Origin: CBDDFV01 sp965227335
Lineage (GTDB): Bacteria > Planctomycetota > Phycisphaerae > Phycisphaerales > SM1A02
NCBI GenBank assembly: GCA_965227335.1
Contig: CBDDFV010000009.1
Span: forward strand, 186,001-250,000
Direction: 5' to 3'
DNA length: 64,000 nt
Shown here: positions 44,855-51,946 of the stretch, in pieces
Numbering within the stretch: the stretch's first letter is position 1
Layout: the number at the start of each line of letters is the position of its first letter
Program-made: the position numbers and the translations under genes
The notes under the pieces: generated by a model
What the model saw: only the letters and a program-made list of their open reading frames with translations
The model's database searches: none
Told to the model about the DNA's origin: nothing

Positions 44855-45265
44855 TCAGTCCTTTCCGCGGCGCCCGGCCGCCGTCAGTCGAATGCGAATC
44901 GGTCCCCGGATCGCGGCGGGATCAACGACCCGTCCACGTTGCACGATCTCCGCCTTTCCCAGTCCGGCGAGCCGACGCGCGGCCTGCCGGCTCGGCTCCA
45001 TCAGCGGTCGCCACGCGTCCGGCGCCACGAGCCGCGCCGCTTCGCTCGGACAGATCGTGGCGTCCGCCGCCCGGCGGCGGAGAAGGTCGACGATCGCCGC
45101 TTCGAGCCGCATGTGGTCCGAACGGTTCCTGGACCGTCGGCACGCGGCGGAGCAGCACCGCACGTTGTCCCAGTCCCGCTCCCATTTCTTGCGCCACTCG
45201 ATCGTTCGCCCGCAGACGGTGCAGGTCTTCGTCGGTCGCGAGGTGGAGAAGGCGGATCGCGGCAT
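44855..45265 (-). CDS. DUF2256-DUF3253 fusion protein
   Basis: A 136-residue basic protein. Residues 10-48 hold the DUF2256 zinc motif: C-T-V-C-G-R-T-I-E-W-R-K-K-W-E-R, then C-C-S-A-A-C-R-R. Residues 50-130 match DUF3253 (R-L-E-A-A-I-V-D-L-L-R-R-R, I-C-P-S-E-A-A-R-L-V, W-R-P-L-M-E-P-S-R-Q-A-A-R-R-L, G-P-I-R-I-R-L), a winged-helix-like domain. The combination suggests a small nucleic-acid-binding protein, but no function has been shown. The stop lies six bases before the start of the SDR gene on the same strand, so they are probably co-transcribed. Confidence 0.85.
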   Translation of the reverse strand: MPRSAFSTSRPTKTCTVCGRTIEWRKKWERDWDNVRCCSAACRRSRNRSDHMRLEAAIVDLLRRRAADATICPSEAARLVAPDAWRPLMEPSRQAARRLAGLGKAEIVQRGRVVDPAAIRGPIRIRLTAAGRRGKD

Positions 45266-45360
45266 GAGGCGAATGGGATCGCGCCGAACGAACGTCGGCG
45301 TCGCTCATGATTTCGCCTCACAGCGGATTCGGATTCAGGCGACCGGCCGGTTCCGGGCCG

Positions 45361-46467
45361 CTACACGTTGAACAGGAAGTTGCAGACGTCCGCGTCCTGC
45401 ATGACGTACTCCTTCCCTTCGACCCGCATGCGGCCGGCGTCGCGGATGGCTTTCTCGCTCTTGAGTTCGTCGAGATCCTTGACGGAGTAGACCTCCGCCC
45501 GGATGAAGCCGCGTTCGAAGTCGGTGTGGATGACGCCCGCCGCCTGGGGGGCCCGGGCCCCGAGCGGGATCGTCCACGCGCGGATTTCCTTGGGGCCGGC
45601 GGTGTAGTAGCTCTGGAGACCGAGCAGCCGGTACGCCGCGCGAGCAAGCTTGTTGAGCGCCGGTTCGTCCATGCCGTAATCGGCGAGCATCTCGATCTTG
45701 TCGTCGTGATCGAGTTCAGCGAGTTCGGCCTCCACCTTGGCGCAGACGGGGACCATCTCGGAGCCTTCGGCCTCCGCGTGGGTGCGGATGCGCTGCGCCA
45801 TCTCGCCCGCGCCGTTGACGTCGGACTCGTCGACGTTGGCGACGTAGAGGATGGGCTTGGTCGTGATCAGGCCCATGCCGCGGATCACGCGCTGCACCTC
45901 GGGCGTCGCGCCGGCAAGGGCGGCCCGGGCGGTGTCGCCGGCGTCGAAGACGGGCTGGAGATCCTTGAGGACCTTGGCGCGGATCATCGCCTCCGCGTCC
46001 CGACTGCGGGCCGCGCGTTCGGCCTTGGGCAGCGCGTTCTCGACCGTCTGCATGTCGGCGAGGATGAGTTCGGTGCGGATCGTCTCGATATCGCGGAGCG
46101 GGTCGATTGATCCGTCCACGTGCGTGATGTCCTCGCCGCCCGGCGCCTTCTCGAAGCAGCGGACGACCTGCACGATGGCGTCGACCTCGCGGATGTGGGA
46201 GAGGAACTTGTTGCCCATCCCCTCGCCCTCGCTCGCCCCGCGGACGATCCCGGCGATGTCGACGAGCCGCAGCATCGCCGGAATGATCTTCTGCGTTTCG
46301 ATGTGCGAGGCGATCCGGTCGAGACGGTCGTCCGGAATCGGCACCACCCCGACGTTGGGCTCGATCGTCGCGAACGGATAGTTCGCGGCCAGCGCGCCCG
46401 CGGCCGTCAACGCGTTGAACAGGGTGCTCTTGCCGACGTTCGGCAACCCGACGATCCCAGCTTCCAT
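45361..46467 (-). CDS. ychF: Redox-regulated ATPase YchF (Obg-like)
   Basis: Universal P-loop ATPase/GTPase of the OBG family that associates with ribosomes and responds to oxidative stress, cytoplasmic. 368 residues, normal length. G1 motif G-L-P-N-V-G-K-S-T-L-F-N-A-L-T at residues 7-21, the YchF-typical N-Y-P-F-A-T-I-E-P-N-V-G-V-V switch, G3 D-I-A-G-I-V-R-G-A-S-E-G-E-G-M-G-N-K-F-L, and a C-terminal TGS domain with Y-T-A-G-P-K-E-I-R-A-W-T-I and the closing F-L-F-N-V. The G4 position reads N-V-D-E rather than NKxD, which is the YchF hallmark for ATP preference. Divergent from the DUF6265 gene. Confidence 0.97.
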   Translation of the reverse strand: MEAGIVGLPNVGKSTLFNALTAAGALAANYPFATIEPNVGVVPIPDDRLDRIASHIETQKIIPAMLRLVDIAGIVRGASEGEGMGNKFLSHIREVDAIVQVVRCFEKAPGGEDITHVDGSIDPLRDIETIRTELILADMQTVENALPKAERAARSRDAEAMIRAKVLKDLQPVFDAGDTARAALAGATPEVQRVIRGMGLITTKPILYVANVDESDVNGAGEMAQRIRTHAEAEGSEMVPVCAKVEAELAELDHDDKIEMLADYGMDEPALNKLARAAYRLLGLQSYYTAGPKEIRAWTIPLGARAPQAAGVIHTDFERGFIRAEVYSVKDLDELKSEKAIRDAGRMRVEGKEYVMQDADVCNFLFNV

Positions 46468-46555
46468 TGCAGACTCGCTCCTGTGAGAAGAATCGGGGAT
46501 GATAGCGGCGGATCAGCGTCCATTGAAGGGCCACAACGCCCCTGGGAGGATTCGA

Positions 46556-47113
46556 ATGACGACGAGACACCCCGCCGCCGCCCGACTCACGGCCGTTCTG
46601 CTGGCGTCCGCCCTCGGTCTCGCCCTCGCCGCCGCCCAGAGCCGACCCGAACCGTCGGCCGCGACGGGCGTGCAGCGACTCGCCTGGATGACCGGCGTCT
46701 GGCGGATCGAATCGGGCGAGCAGCGGCTCGAAGAGACCTGGTCCGCCGCGGCGGATGATGCGATCCTCGGCATGTTCCGGTGGTCGCGAGACGGCAGGGT
46801 GTGGATGTACGAACTCATGGCGATCGAGACGCATCCCGCCGACGACCTCGTCTTCACGCTTCGTCATTTCTATCCGGGCCTGAAATTGTGGCCGTCGGAG
46901 ATTCAGGAGTCGCCGCCGCTGCGGTACACGCTCGCTGAGATCGGGCCGCGCACGGTCGCGTTCGGCAACGACGCGCCGGGTGAAGGGCATCCGCATCGTT
47001 TCGTGTTCCGCCGCATCGAACAGGACGGGCGGGACGGACTCCGCGTCGAATTGGTCACGCCCGGCGAACCGGTGAACGCGTTCACGTTTCCGCGGGCGTC
47101 GACGACGCCATGA
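46556..47113 (+). CDS. Exported DUF6265-like protein
   Basis: A 185-residue protein. The ATG at 46556 follows GGGAGGA and starts a signal peptide (A-V-L-L-A-S-A-L-G-L-A-L-A-A-A-Q-S). The mature part begins with L-A-W-M-T-G-V-W-R-I-E-S-G-E-Q-R-L-E-E-T-W, the opening of the DUF6265 lipocalin-like domain, followed by G-M-F-R-W-S-R-D-G-R-V-W-M-Y-E-L and a C-terminal F-V-F-R-R-I strand. Function unknown, perhaps small-molecule binding. The last four bases overlap the hydrolase gene (ATGA). Confidence 0.78.
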   Translation: MTTRHPAAARLTAVLLASALGLALAAAQSRPEPSAATGVQRLAWMTGVWRIESGEQRLEETWSAAADDAILGMFRWSRDGRVWMYELMAIETHPADDLVFTLRHFYPGLKLWPSEIQESPPLRYTLAEIGPRTVAFGNDAPGEGHPHRFVFRRIEQDGRDGLRVELVTPGEPVNAFTFPRASTTP

Positions 47114-48021
47114 CCGACGCCGCCCCCCGCCGACGCTTCTGGCGCCGACGCCGCTTCTGGGCGGGCGTGCTCGTCGCCCTGCTGATGCTGGCCGTCGGCG
47201 TGATGTTCGGCCTCGGGCGGCTCGCTGAGCAGATGCTCGTCGCCGGCGACGACTCGGGACTCGTCCGCGAGACTGAAACGGCGATGCTGCCGGACGGCGC
47301 GGCGGTCGCGGTCTCCGCGGTGCGCACGCCGGCGTCGCTCGTGACCGATCCCGACGCCCGCCCGATCATATATGTGCACGGCACGCCGGGCGATGCGCTG
47401 AACTGGGAGCGATTTCTGCGCGATCCGGTCGGCGGCGCGCCGTCGATTGCAATCGACCGGCCCGGTTTCGGTCGGTCGACGCCGCGGGCGGTGACGTCGT
47501 TCGCCGATCAGGCCGCCGCGCTCCGGCCGTGGCTCGTCGACCGTCCGATTCTGGTGGGGCACTCGCTGGGCGGTCCGATCATCGCCCGGGCGGTGGCCGA
47601 CGATCCGGACGCGGTGGGGGCGCTCGTCATCGTCGCGGGGTCCCTCGATCCCGAACTCGAGCAGTTGAAGTGGTACAACGAAGCCATGGACCTCGCAGCG
47701 GTCCGGTTGTTTTTTCCGGAGGCGCTCCGGGTGTCGAACGACGAGGTCATGGCGGCGAAGGCGGAGACCGCCGCGCTCGCGGAGGTGCTCGATCGCGTTC
47801 GCTGTCCGGTGGTGATCGTCCACGGCACGCGGGATTCGCTCGTGCCCTACGCCAACGTCGCCTACATGGAGCGCAGTTTCGTGAATGCCTCAAGGGTCGA
47901 GACGCACACGCTGACCGGGGCGGACCACTTCATCATCTGGAGCCACATCCCTTCCGTGCGCGACGCGATCGAGCAGGCCGCCCGACTCGCGTCCGAGCGT
48001 CCGCCCGTGGCTGATCAGTGA
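47110..48021 (+). CDS. Membrane-anchored alpha/beta hydrolase
   Basis: A 303-residue protein. The N-terminus is very basic (residues 7-16) and followed by a membrane helix (17-39), so the catalytic domain is outside the cytoplasm or anchored. Hydrolase fold: Y-V-H-G-T-P-G-D-A-L-N-W oxyanion region, nucleophile S152 in V-G-H-S-L-G-G, acidic residue in V-H-G-T-R-D-S-L-V-P, and histidine in G-A-D-H-F-I-I-W. The full triad is present. Substrate unknown. The start overlaps the DUF6265 gene, and the fusion gene downstream starts 58 bases after its stop. Confidence 0.9.
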   Translation: MTDAAPRRRFWRRRRFWAGVLVALLMLAVGVMFGLGRLAEQMLVAGDDSGLVRETETAMLPDGAAVAVSAVRTPASLVTDPDARPIIYVHGTPGDALNWERFLRDPVGGAPSIAIDRPGFGRSTPRAVTSFADQAAALRPWLVDRPILVGHSLGGPIIARAVADDPDAVGALVIVAGSLDPELEQLKWYNEAMDLAAVRLFFPEALRVSNDEVMAAKAETAALAEVLDRVRCPVVIVHGTRDSLVPYANVAYMERSFVNASRVETHTLTGADHFIIWSHIPSVRDAIEQAARLASERPPVADQ

Positions 48022-48079
48022 TACATTGACGCCCGGCTGGTCGGCGCTCCGCCCGCCGGCCGTCGACTCGGAGGCGTTC

Positions 48080-49915
48080 ATGATGCATCACCCGGTGGTT
48101 TCGTTTCTGTGGCTCCTGGTTGCGACGTCCGCCGCGTTCGGTCAGTCGCGTCCGGCCGATGACGCGTTCGCCCGGCTCGTCCCGGATCCGACGCCCGTCC
48201 TGCTCGCGGACGGCTTCGAGTTCACCGAGGGTCCCTGCTGGTTCGACGGCGGGCTGGTGTTCTGCGATCTCCGTCAGCGTCAGATCCACCGCTGGACGCC
48301 GGATGAACCCGGCGGGTGGACCGGGGAGACGAACGTGCTCGTCGAGGACAGCCGGCGGGCGGCCGGGATCACGTTCGACCCCCGAGCCCCGGAAGGGACG
48401 GGTCGACTGCTCGTCACGCATTTCGAACGGCAGGTGACGCGGCTGGATGAGGGCGGCGATCTGACGGTGATCTGCGAACGCGCCGGCGATCAGGCGCTCG
48501 GCAGCGCCAACGACATCGTCGTGCGCAGCGACGGCATGATCTTCTTCACGAACCCCTCCCGGCGCGGCTCGACGTCGGGCGTCTATCGGATCGATCGCGT
48601 CACACCGCCGGACGGAAATGGTCGATGGTCCGCCGCCCTCGTGCAGGAGGACGGCGAGTTTCCGAACGGAATCGCGCTGAGTCCCGACGAGACGACGCTC
48701 TACTATTCGCAGTACGCCCGCAACGTGATCTACGCGATGACGATCGATCGCGCCGGCGCGGCGACGGACGTGCGGATCTTCTGCGATTTGTCGCAGCGTC
48801 CCGGGGCGGGTCGGTGCGACGGGATGGCGGTCGATCGAGAGGGCAACGTCTTCGCCACCGGCCCGGGCGGGGTGTGGGTGCTGGCGCCGACGGGCGAGCC
48901 GCTGGGGCTGATCCCGGTCGAGGGCGGCGCGTCGAACTGCGGGTTCGGCGGGCCCGACGGACGGACGCTGTTCATCACCGCGGGAACGTCAGTCTGGCGC
49001 CTGCCCACCGCCACGCGCGGCGTCGCGTCGAGCGTCCCGTCGGACGAGCGTCCGTACGTGATCGTGCTCGGCACGGCGCAGGACGCCGGGTCGCCGCAGG
49101 TGAATTCGCCCGCATCGCATCCGGCCCGCATCGATCCCGCGCGTCGCCGCTACGCGACGTGTCTGGGGATCGTGGATCCGGCGTCAGGACAGCGGTGGCT
49201 GATCGAGGCGACGCCCGACTTTCGGGAGCAGGCGTGGATGCTCGCCGAGGCCCCGCCGGCGGCGGACGGGATCCGGCTGGACGGCGTGTTCCTGACGCAT
49301 GCGCACATGGGCCACTACACGGGGCTGATGTTTCTCGGGCACGAGTCCATGGGGGCGTCGGACGTTCCCGTGCACGTGATGCCCCGGATGCGGGCGTTCC
49401 TCGCGGCGAACGGTCCGTGGGATCAGCTCGTGCGCTACGACAACATCGAGCTGCGCGATCTGACCGCGGACCAGCCCGTCTTCCTGACGCCGTCGTTGTC
49501 GGTGACGCCGTTTCTCGTGCCGCATCGGCAGGAGTACTCGGAGGTCGTCGGTTTCCGTATCGCGGGGCCGGAGCGATCGGTGGTGTTCATTCCGGACATC
49601 GACAGCTGGGACGAGTGGGCGGCGATGGGGGGCTTTCTGCCGGAGACCATCGCCACGTGCGAGGTCGCGCTGCTCGACGGCACGTTCTACGCAGATGGTG
49701 AGATTCCCGGCCGCGACATGTCGACGTTCCCGCACCCGCGGATCGTCGACACCATGCAGCGACTCGACTTCATGCCCGCGGCCGAACGCGCGCGACTCCG
49801 CTTCGTCCACCTGAATCACACGAATCCCGCGCAGTGGGAGGAGAGCCCGGAACGCGCCGAGATCATCCGGCGCGGCTTCGGGGTCGCCGTGCGCGGCGAA
49901 CGCTTCGATCTCTGA
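48080..49915 (+). CDS. Exported fusion: SMP-30/gluconolactonase-like propeller plus PqqB-like metallo-beta-lactamase fold
   Basis: A 611-residue protein. The ATG at 48080 (a second ATG follows at 48083) lies after GGAGG and begins a signal peptide ending near A-F-G-Q-S. Residues about 35-335 are an SMP-30/gluconolactonase-type propeller: F-T-E-G-P-C-W-F-D-G-G-L-V-F-C-D, S-A-N-D-I-V-V-R-S-D-G, F-P-N-G-I-A-L-S and C-D-G-M-A-V-D-R-E-G-N. Residues about 340-611 are a PqqB-like MBL domain: L-G-T-A-Q-D-A-G, T-H-A-H-M-G-H-Y-T-G, V-H-V-M-P-R-M and L-N-H-T-N-P. In the MBL motif the usual Asp is Gly (H-A-H-M-G-H). Each half normally occurs as a separate protein. Possible role in periplasmic lactone or carbohydrate metabolism; this is inference. 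Confidence 0.85.
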   Translation: MMHHPVVSFLWLLVATSAAFGQSRPADDAFARLVPDPTPVLLADGFEFTEGPCWFDGGLVFCDLRQRQIHRWTPDEPGGWTGETNVLVEDSRRAAGITFDPRAPEGTGRLLVTHFERQVTRLDEGGDLTVICERAGDQALGSANDIVVRSDGMIFFTNPSRRGSTSGVYRIDRVTPPDGNGRWSAALVQEDGEFPNGIALSPDETTLYYSQYARNVIYAMTIDRAGAATDVRIFCDLSQRPGAGRCDGMAVDREGNVFATGPGGVWVLAPTGEPLGLIPVEGGASNCGFGGPDGRTLFITAGTSVWRLPTATRGVASSVPSDERPYVIVLGTAQDAGSPQVNSPASHPARIDPARRRYATCLGIVDPASGQRWLIEATPDFREQAWMLAEAPPAADGIRLDGVFLTHAHMGHYTGLMFLGHESMGASDVPVHVMPRMRAFLAANGPWDQLVRYDNIELRDLTADQPVFLTPSLSVTPFLVPHRQEYSEVVGFRIAGPERSVVFIPDIDSWDEWAAMGGFLPETIATCEVALLDGTFYADGEIPGRDMSTFPHPRIVDTMQRLDFMPAAERARLRFVHLNHTNPAQWEESPERAEIIRRGFGVAVRGERFDL

Positions 49916-49928
49916 CGCGAGAACCGCC

Positions 49929-50786
49929 GTGACCGCCTACCGACTCATCGTCACCTGCCCCGATCGACCCGGCATCGTCGCCCGCGTGGCCGGCTTCATC
50001 ACCGATCACGGCGGCTGGATCACCGAGGCCAGCCAGTACACCGACCCCGTCTCCCGAACGTTCTTCATGCGGTACGTGATCGACGCGGCGGACATGAGCC
50101 TCGCCCGCGCCCGGTTCGAGGACGACTTCGACGCCATCGCCGATGAATTCGAGATGACCTGGCGTCTGCACGACGTCGAGACCCGACCCCGGGTCGTCAT
50201 CCTCGTCAGCAAGCTCGCCCACTGCCTTTCCGATCTTCTGCACCGCTGGGAAACCGACGAACTGGCGATGGAGATCCCCGCCGTCATCTCGAATCATGAG
50301 GACCTGCGGCAGCCGGTGGAGTGGCGCGGCGTGCCGTTTCACTGCATCCCGACGCCCCGGGACCCGGACGAGAAGGCCGACGCCTTCCGGCGGACCGCGG
50401 AACTGATCGACGCGGCGAATCCCGACCTCATCGTTCTCGCCCGCTACATGCAGATCCTCCCGCCCTGGCTGTGCGAACGCTACCCCGATCGCATCATCAA
50501 CATTCATCACAGCTTCCTGCCTTCGTTCGCCGGGGCGAGGCCGTATCACCAGGCGTACGAGCGCGGCGTCAAGTTGACGGGCGCGACGTGTCATTACGTG
50601 ACCGACGAACTTGACGCGGGTCCGATCATCGAGCAGGAAGTGGTCCGCGTGACGCACCATGACGAAGTGCCGGAAATGGTGCGGCTCGGCCGCGACATCG
50701 AGCGGACCGTGCTGGCGCGGGGCGTGCGCATGCACCTCGAAGACCGGGTGCTCGTGCACGGCTCCAAGACCATCGTGTTCAGGTGA
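49929..50786 (+). CDS. purU: Formyltetrahydrofolate deformylase
   Basis: Hydrolyses 10-formyl-THF to THF and formate, balancing one-carbon pools. 285 residues from GTG at 49929, the family length. An N-terminal ACT domain (L-I-V-T-C-P-D-R-P-G-I-V-A-R-V-A-G-F-I) is followed by the formyltransferase-like domain with V-I-L-V-S-K-L-A-H-C-L-S-D-L-L, L-A-R-Y-M-Q-I-L and the catalytic segment I-N-I-H-H-S-F-L-P-S-F-A-G-A-R-P-Y-H-Q-A. The catalytic aspartate is in L-D-A-G-P-I-I-E-Q. The gene starts 13 bases after the previous stop and overlaps the convergent LysR gene by eight bases. Confidence 0.96.
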   Translation: MTAYRLIVTCPDRPGIVARVAGFITDHGGWITEASQYTDPVSRTFFMRYVIDAADMSLARARFEDDFDAIADEFEMTWRLHDVETRPRVVILVSKLAHCLSDLLHRWETDELAMEIPAVISNHEDLRQPVEWRGVPFHCIPTPRDPDEKADAFRRTAELIDAANPDLIVLARYMQILPPWLCERYPDRIINIHHSFLPSFAGARPYHQAYERGVKLTGATCHYVTDELDAGPIIEQEVVRVTHHDEVPEMVRLGRDIERTVLARGVRMHLEDRVLVHGSKTIVFR

Positions 50787-51696
50787 CGCCTTCGCCGGGC
50801 TGTCGCGCGTTGGTCGCCTCGATCAGCGTGCGGGCCATCTCGATGAGGCGTTCGATCACCCGGGAAGGCGCCCGGCCCGCCCGCCACGCGATTGCGATCT
50901 CGCGGCGCGGTTCACTGCGTTTCAGACGGAGGTACTGGCGATCCGTCGACGTGTCGTGGGCGGCCGCCATGTAGGGCACGAGCGAGACGCCGATCCCGAG
51001 ACGCACGAACTCGAGCACCGTGGCGAGCTGGGTCGTGTGGCAGACGACGTTCAGCCCGACGCGCCGGGCGTTGCAGAACTCGGTGACCTGGCGGGCGAGA
51101 CAGTGGAGGTTGTGCAGGCTGACGCGGGGCAGGCCGCGCAGTTCAGCCACGGTGATCGCCCCGGGCTCCCGGGCCGCGTGATCGGCGGGGGCCACGACGA
51201 TCAGGGGCTCCTCGCCGACGACCTCGAGTTCGATGAGGTCGTGCAGGATGGGCGTGCTGACGATCGCGGCGGTGATTTCGTTGTCGGCGAGTCGCTCGAC
51301 GAGATCCTCGGTGAATCCCTCGCGGACCGTGATCTCCGCCGCGGGAAACTCGTCCCGGAGGTCCCGCAGCAGCGCGGGCATGAGATAGGGCGCCATGGTG
51401 GGGATCGCGCCGATCGAGATGCGGCCGACGCCGGCGTCGATGTCGGAGGCGAGCAGCGCTTCGGCGTCGCGGATTTCACTGAGGATCCGTCGCGCCCGCG
51501 GCAGGAGGGCCCGGCCCGCATCGGTCAGGGCCACGCCCCGGCCCAGACGATCGAAGAGGGGCATGCCCACCGCCTGCTCGAGCTTCTTGATCTGCTGGCT
51601 CAGCGACGGCTGGGCGACATGGCACCGATCGGCCGCCCGGCTGATCGACCCGGCCTCCGCCGCCGCCACGAAGTAACGCAGTTGATGGATCTCCAT
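50779..51696 (-). CDS. LysR family transcriptional regulator (OxyR-like)
   Basis: A 305-residue regulator. The N-terminal winged helix-turn-helix is M-E-I-H-Q-L-R-Y-F-V-A-A-A-E-A-G-S-I-S-R-A-A-D-R-C-H-V-A-Q-P-S-L-S-Q-Q-I. The effector domain spans about 88-300. A cysteine in S-L-H-N-L-H-C-L-A is followed by a second cysteine in T-E-F-C-N-A-R-R, spaced 9 residues, a spacing close to the OxyR pair Cys199-Cys208, so peroxide sensing is possible but unproven. Divergent from the PEP carboxylase gene with about 250 bases between, which may include its operator. Confidence 0.93.
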   Translation of the reverse strand: MEIHQLRYFVAAAEAGSISRAADRCHVAQPSLSQQIKKLEQAVGMPLFDRLGRGVALTDAGRALLPRARRILSEIRDAEALLASDIDAGVGRISIGAIPTMAPYLMPALLRDLRDEFPAAEITVREGFTEDLVERLADNEITAAIVSTPILHDLIELEVVGEEPLIVVAPADHAAREPGAITVAELRGLPRVSLHNLHCLARQVTEFCNARRVGLNVVCHTTQLATVLEFVRLGIGVSLVPYMAAAHDTSTDRQYLRLKRSEPRREIAIAWRAGRAPSRVIERLIEMARTLIEATNARQPGEGVT

Positions 51697-51864
51697 AGTT
51701 GCATCCTATGGTCTGCATTCACCGAAGGTCTTGGACGAGTATGCCCTCGCGATGTATTTTTCGAAGTGGACCGTCACTCCGGCGGTTGGCGTTTGGCCCC
51801 GAGGGGCGGCGTCGCGAGCGTTCAGCTCGACCGCGGCCTCGCGTTTCATCTGCTCACTCACCGC

Positions 51865-51904
51865 GCCCCCGTGTCACCAGCGAACTGGCGGCGGGGGCCT
51901 TTTT
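51865..51904 (+). terminator. Intrinsic terminator in the leader of the PEP carboxylase gene
   Basis: GCCCCCG (51865-51871) pairs with CGGGGGC (51892-51898). Inside it CCAG (51877-51880) pairs with CTGG (51885-51888) around the loop CGAA. Five T follow at 51900-51904. This is a strong plus-strand intrinsic terminator placed 43 bases before the carboxylase start, with no plus-strand gene between it and the divergent LysR gene, so it sits in the leader of the carboxylase transcript. Confidence 0.72.
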
Positions 51905-51946
51905 CTGCGCCGCCCGCGGTCGTCTCGGATGTCGTACAGTGTCGGC

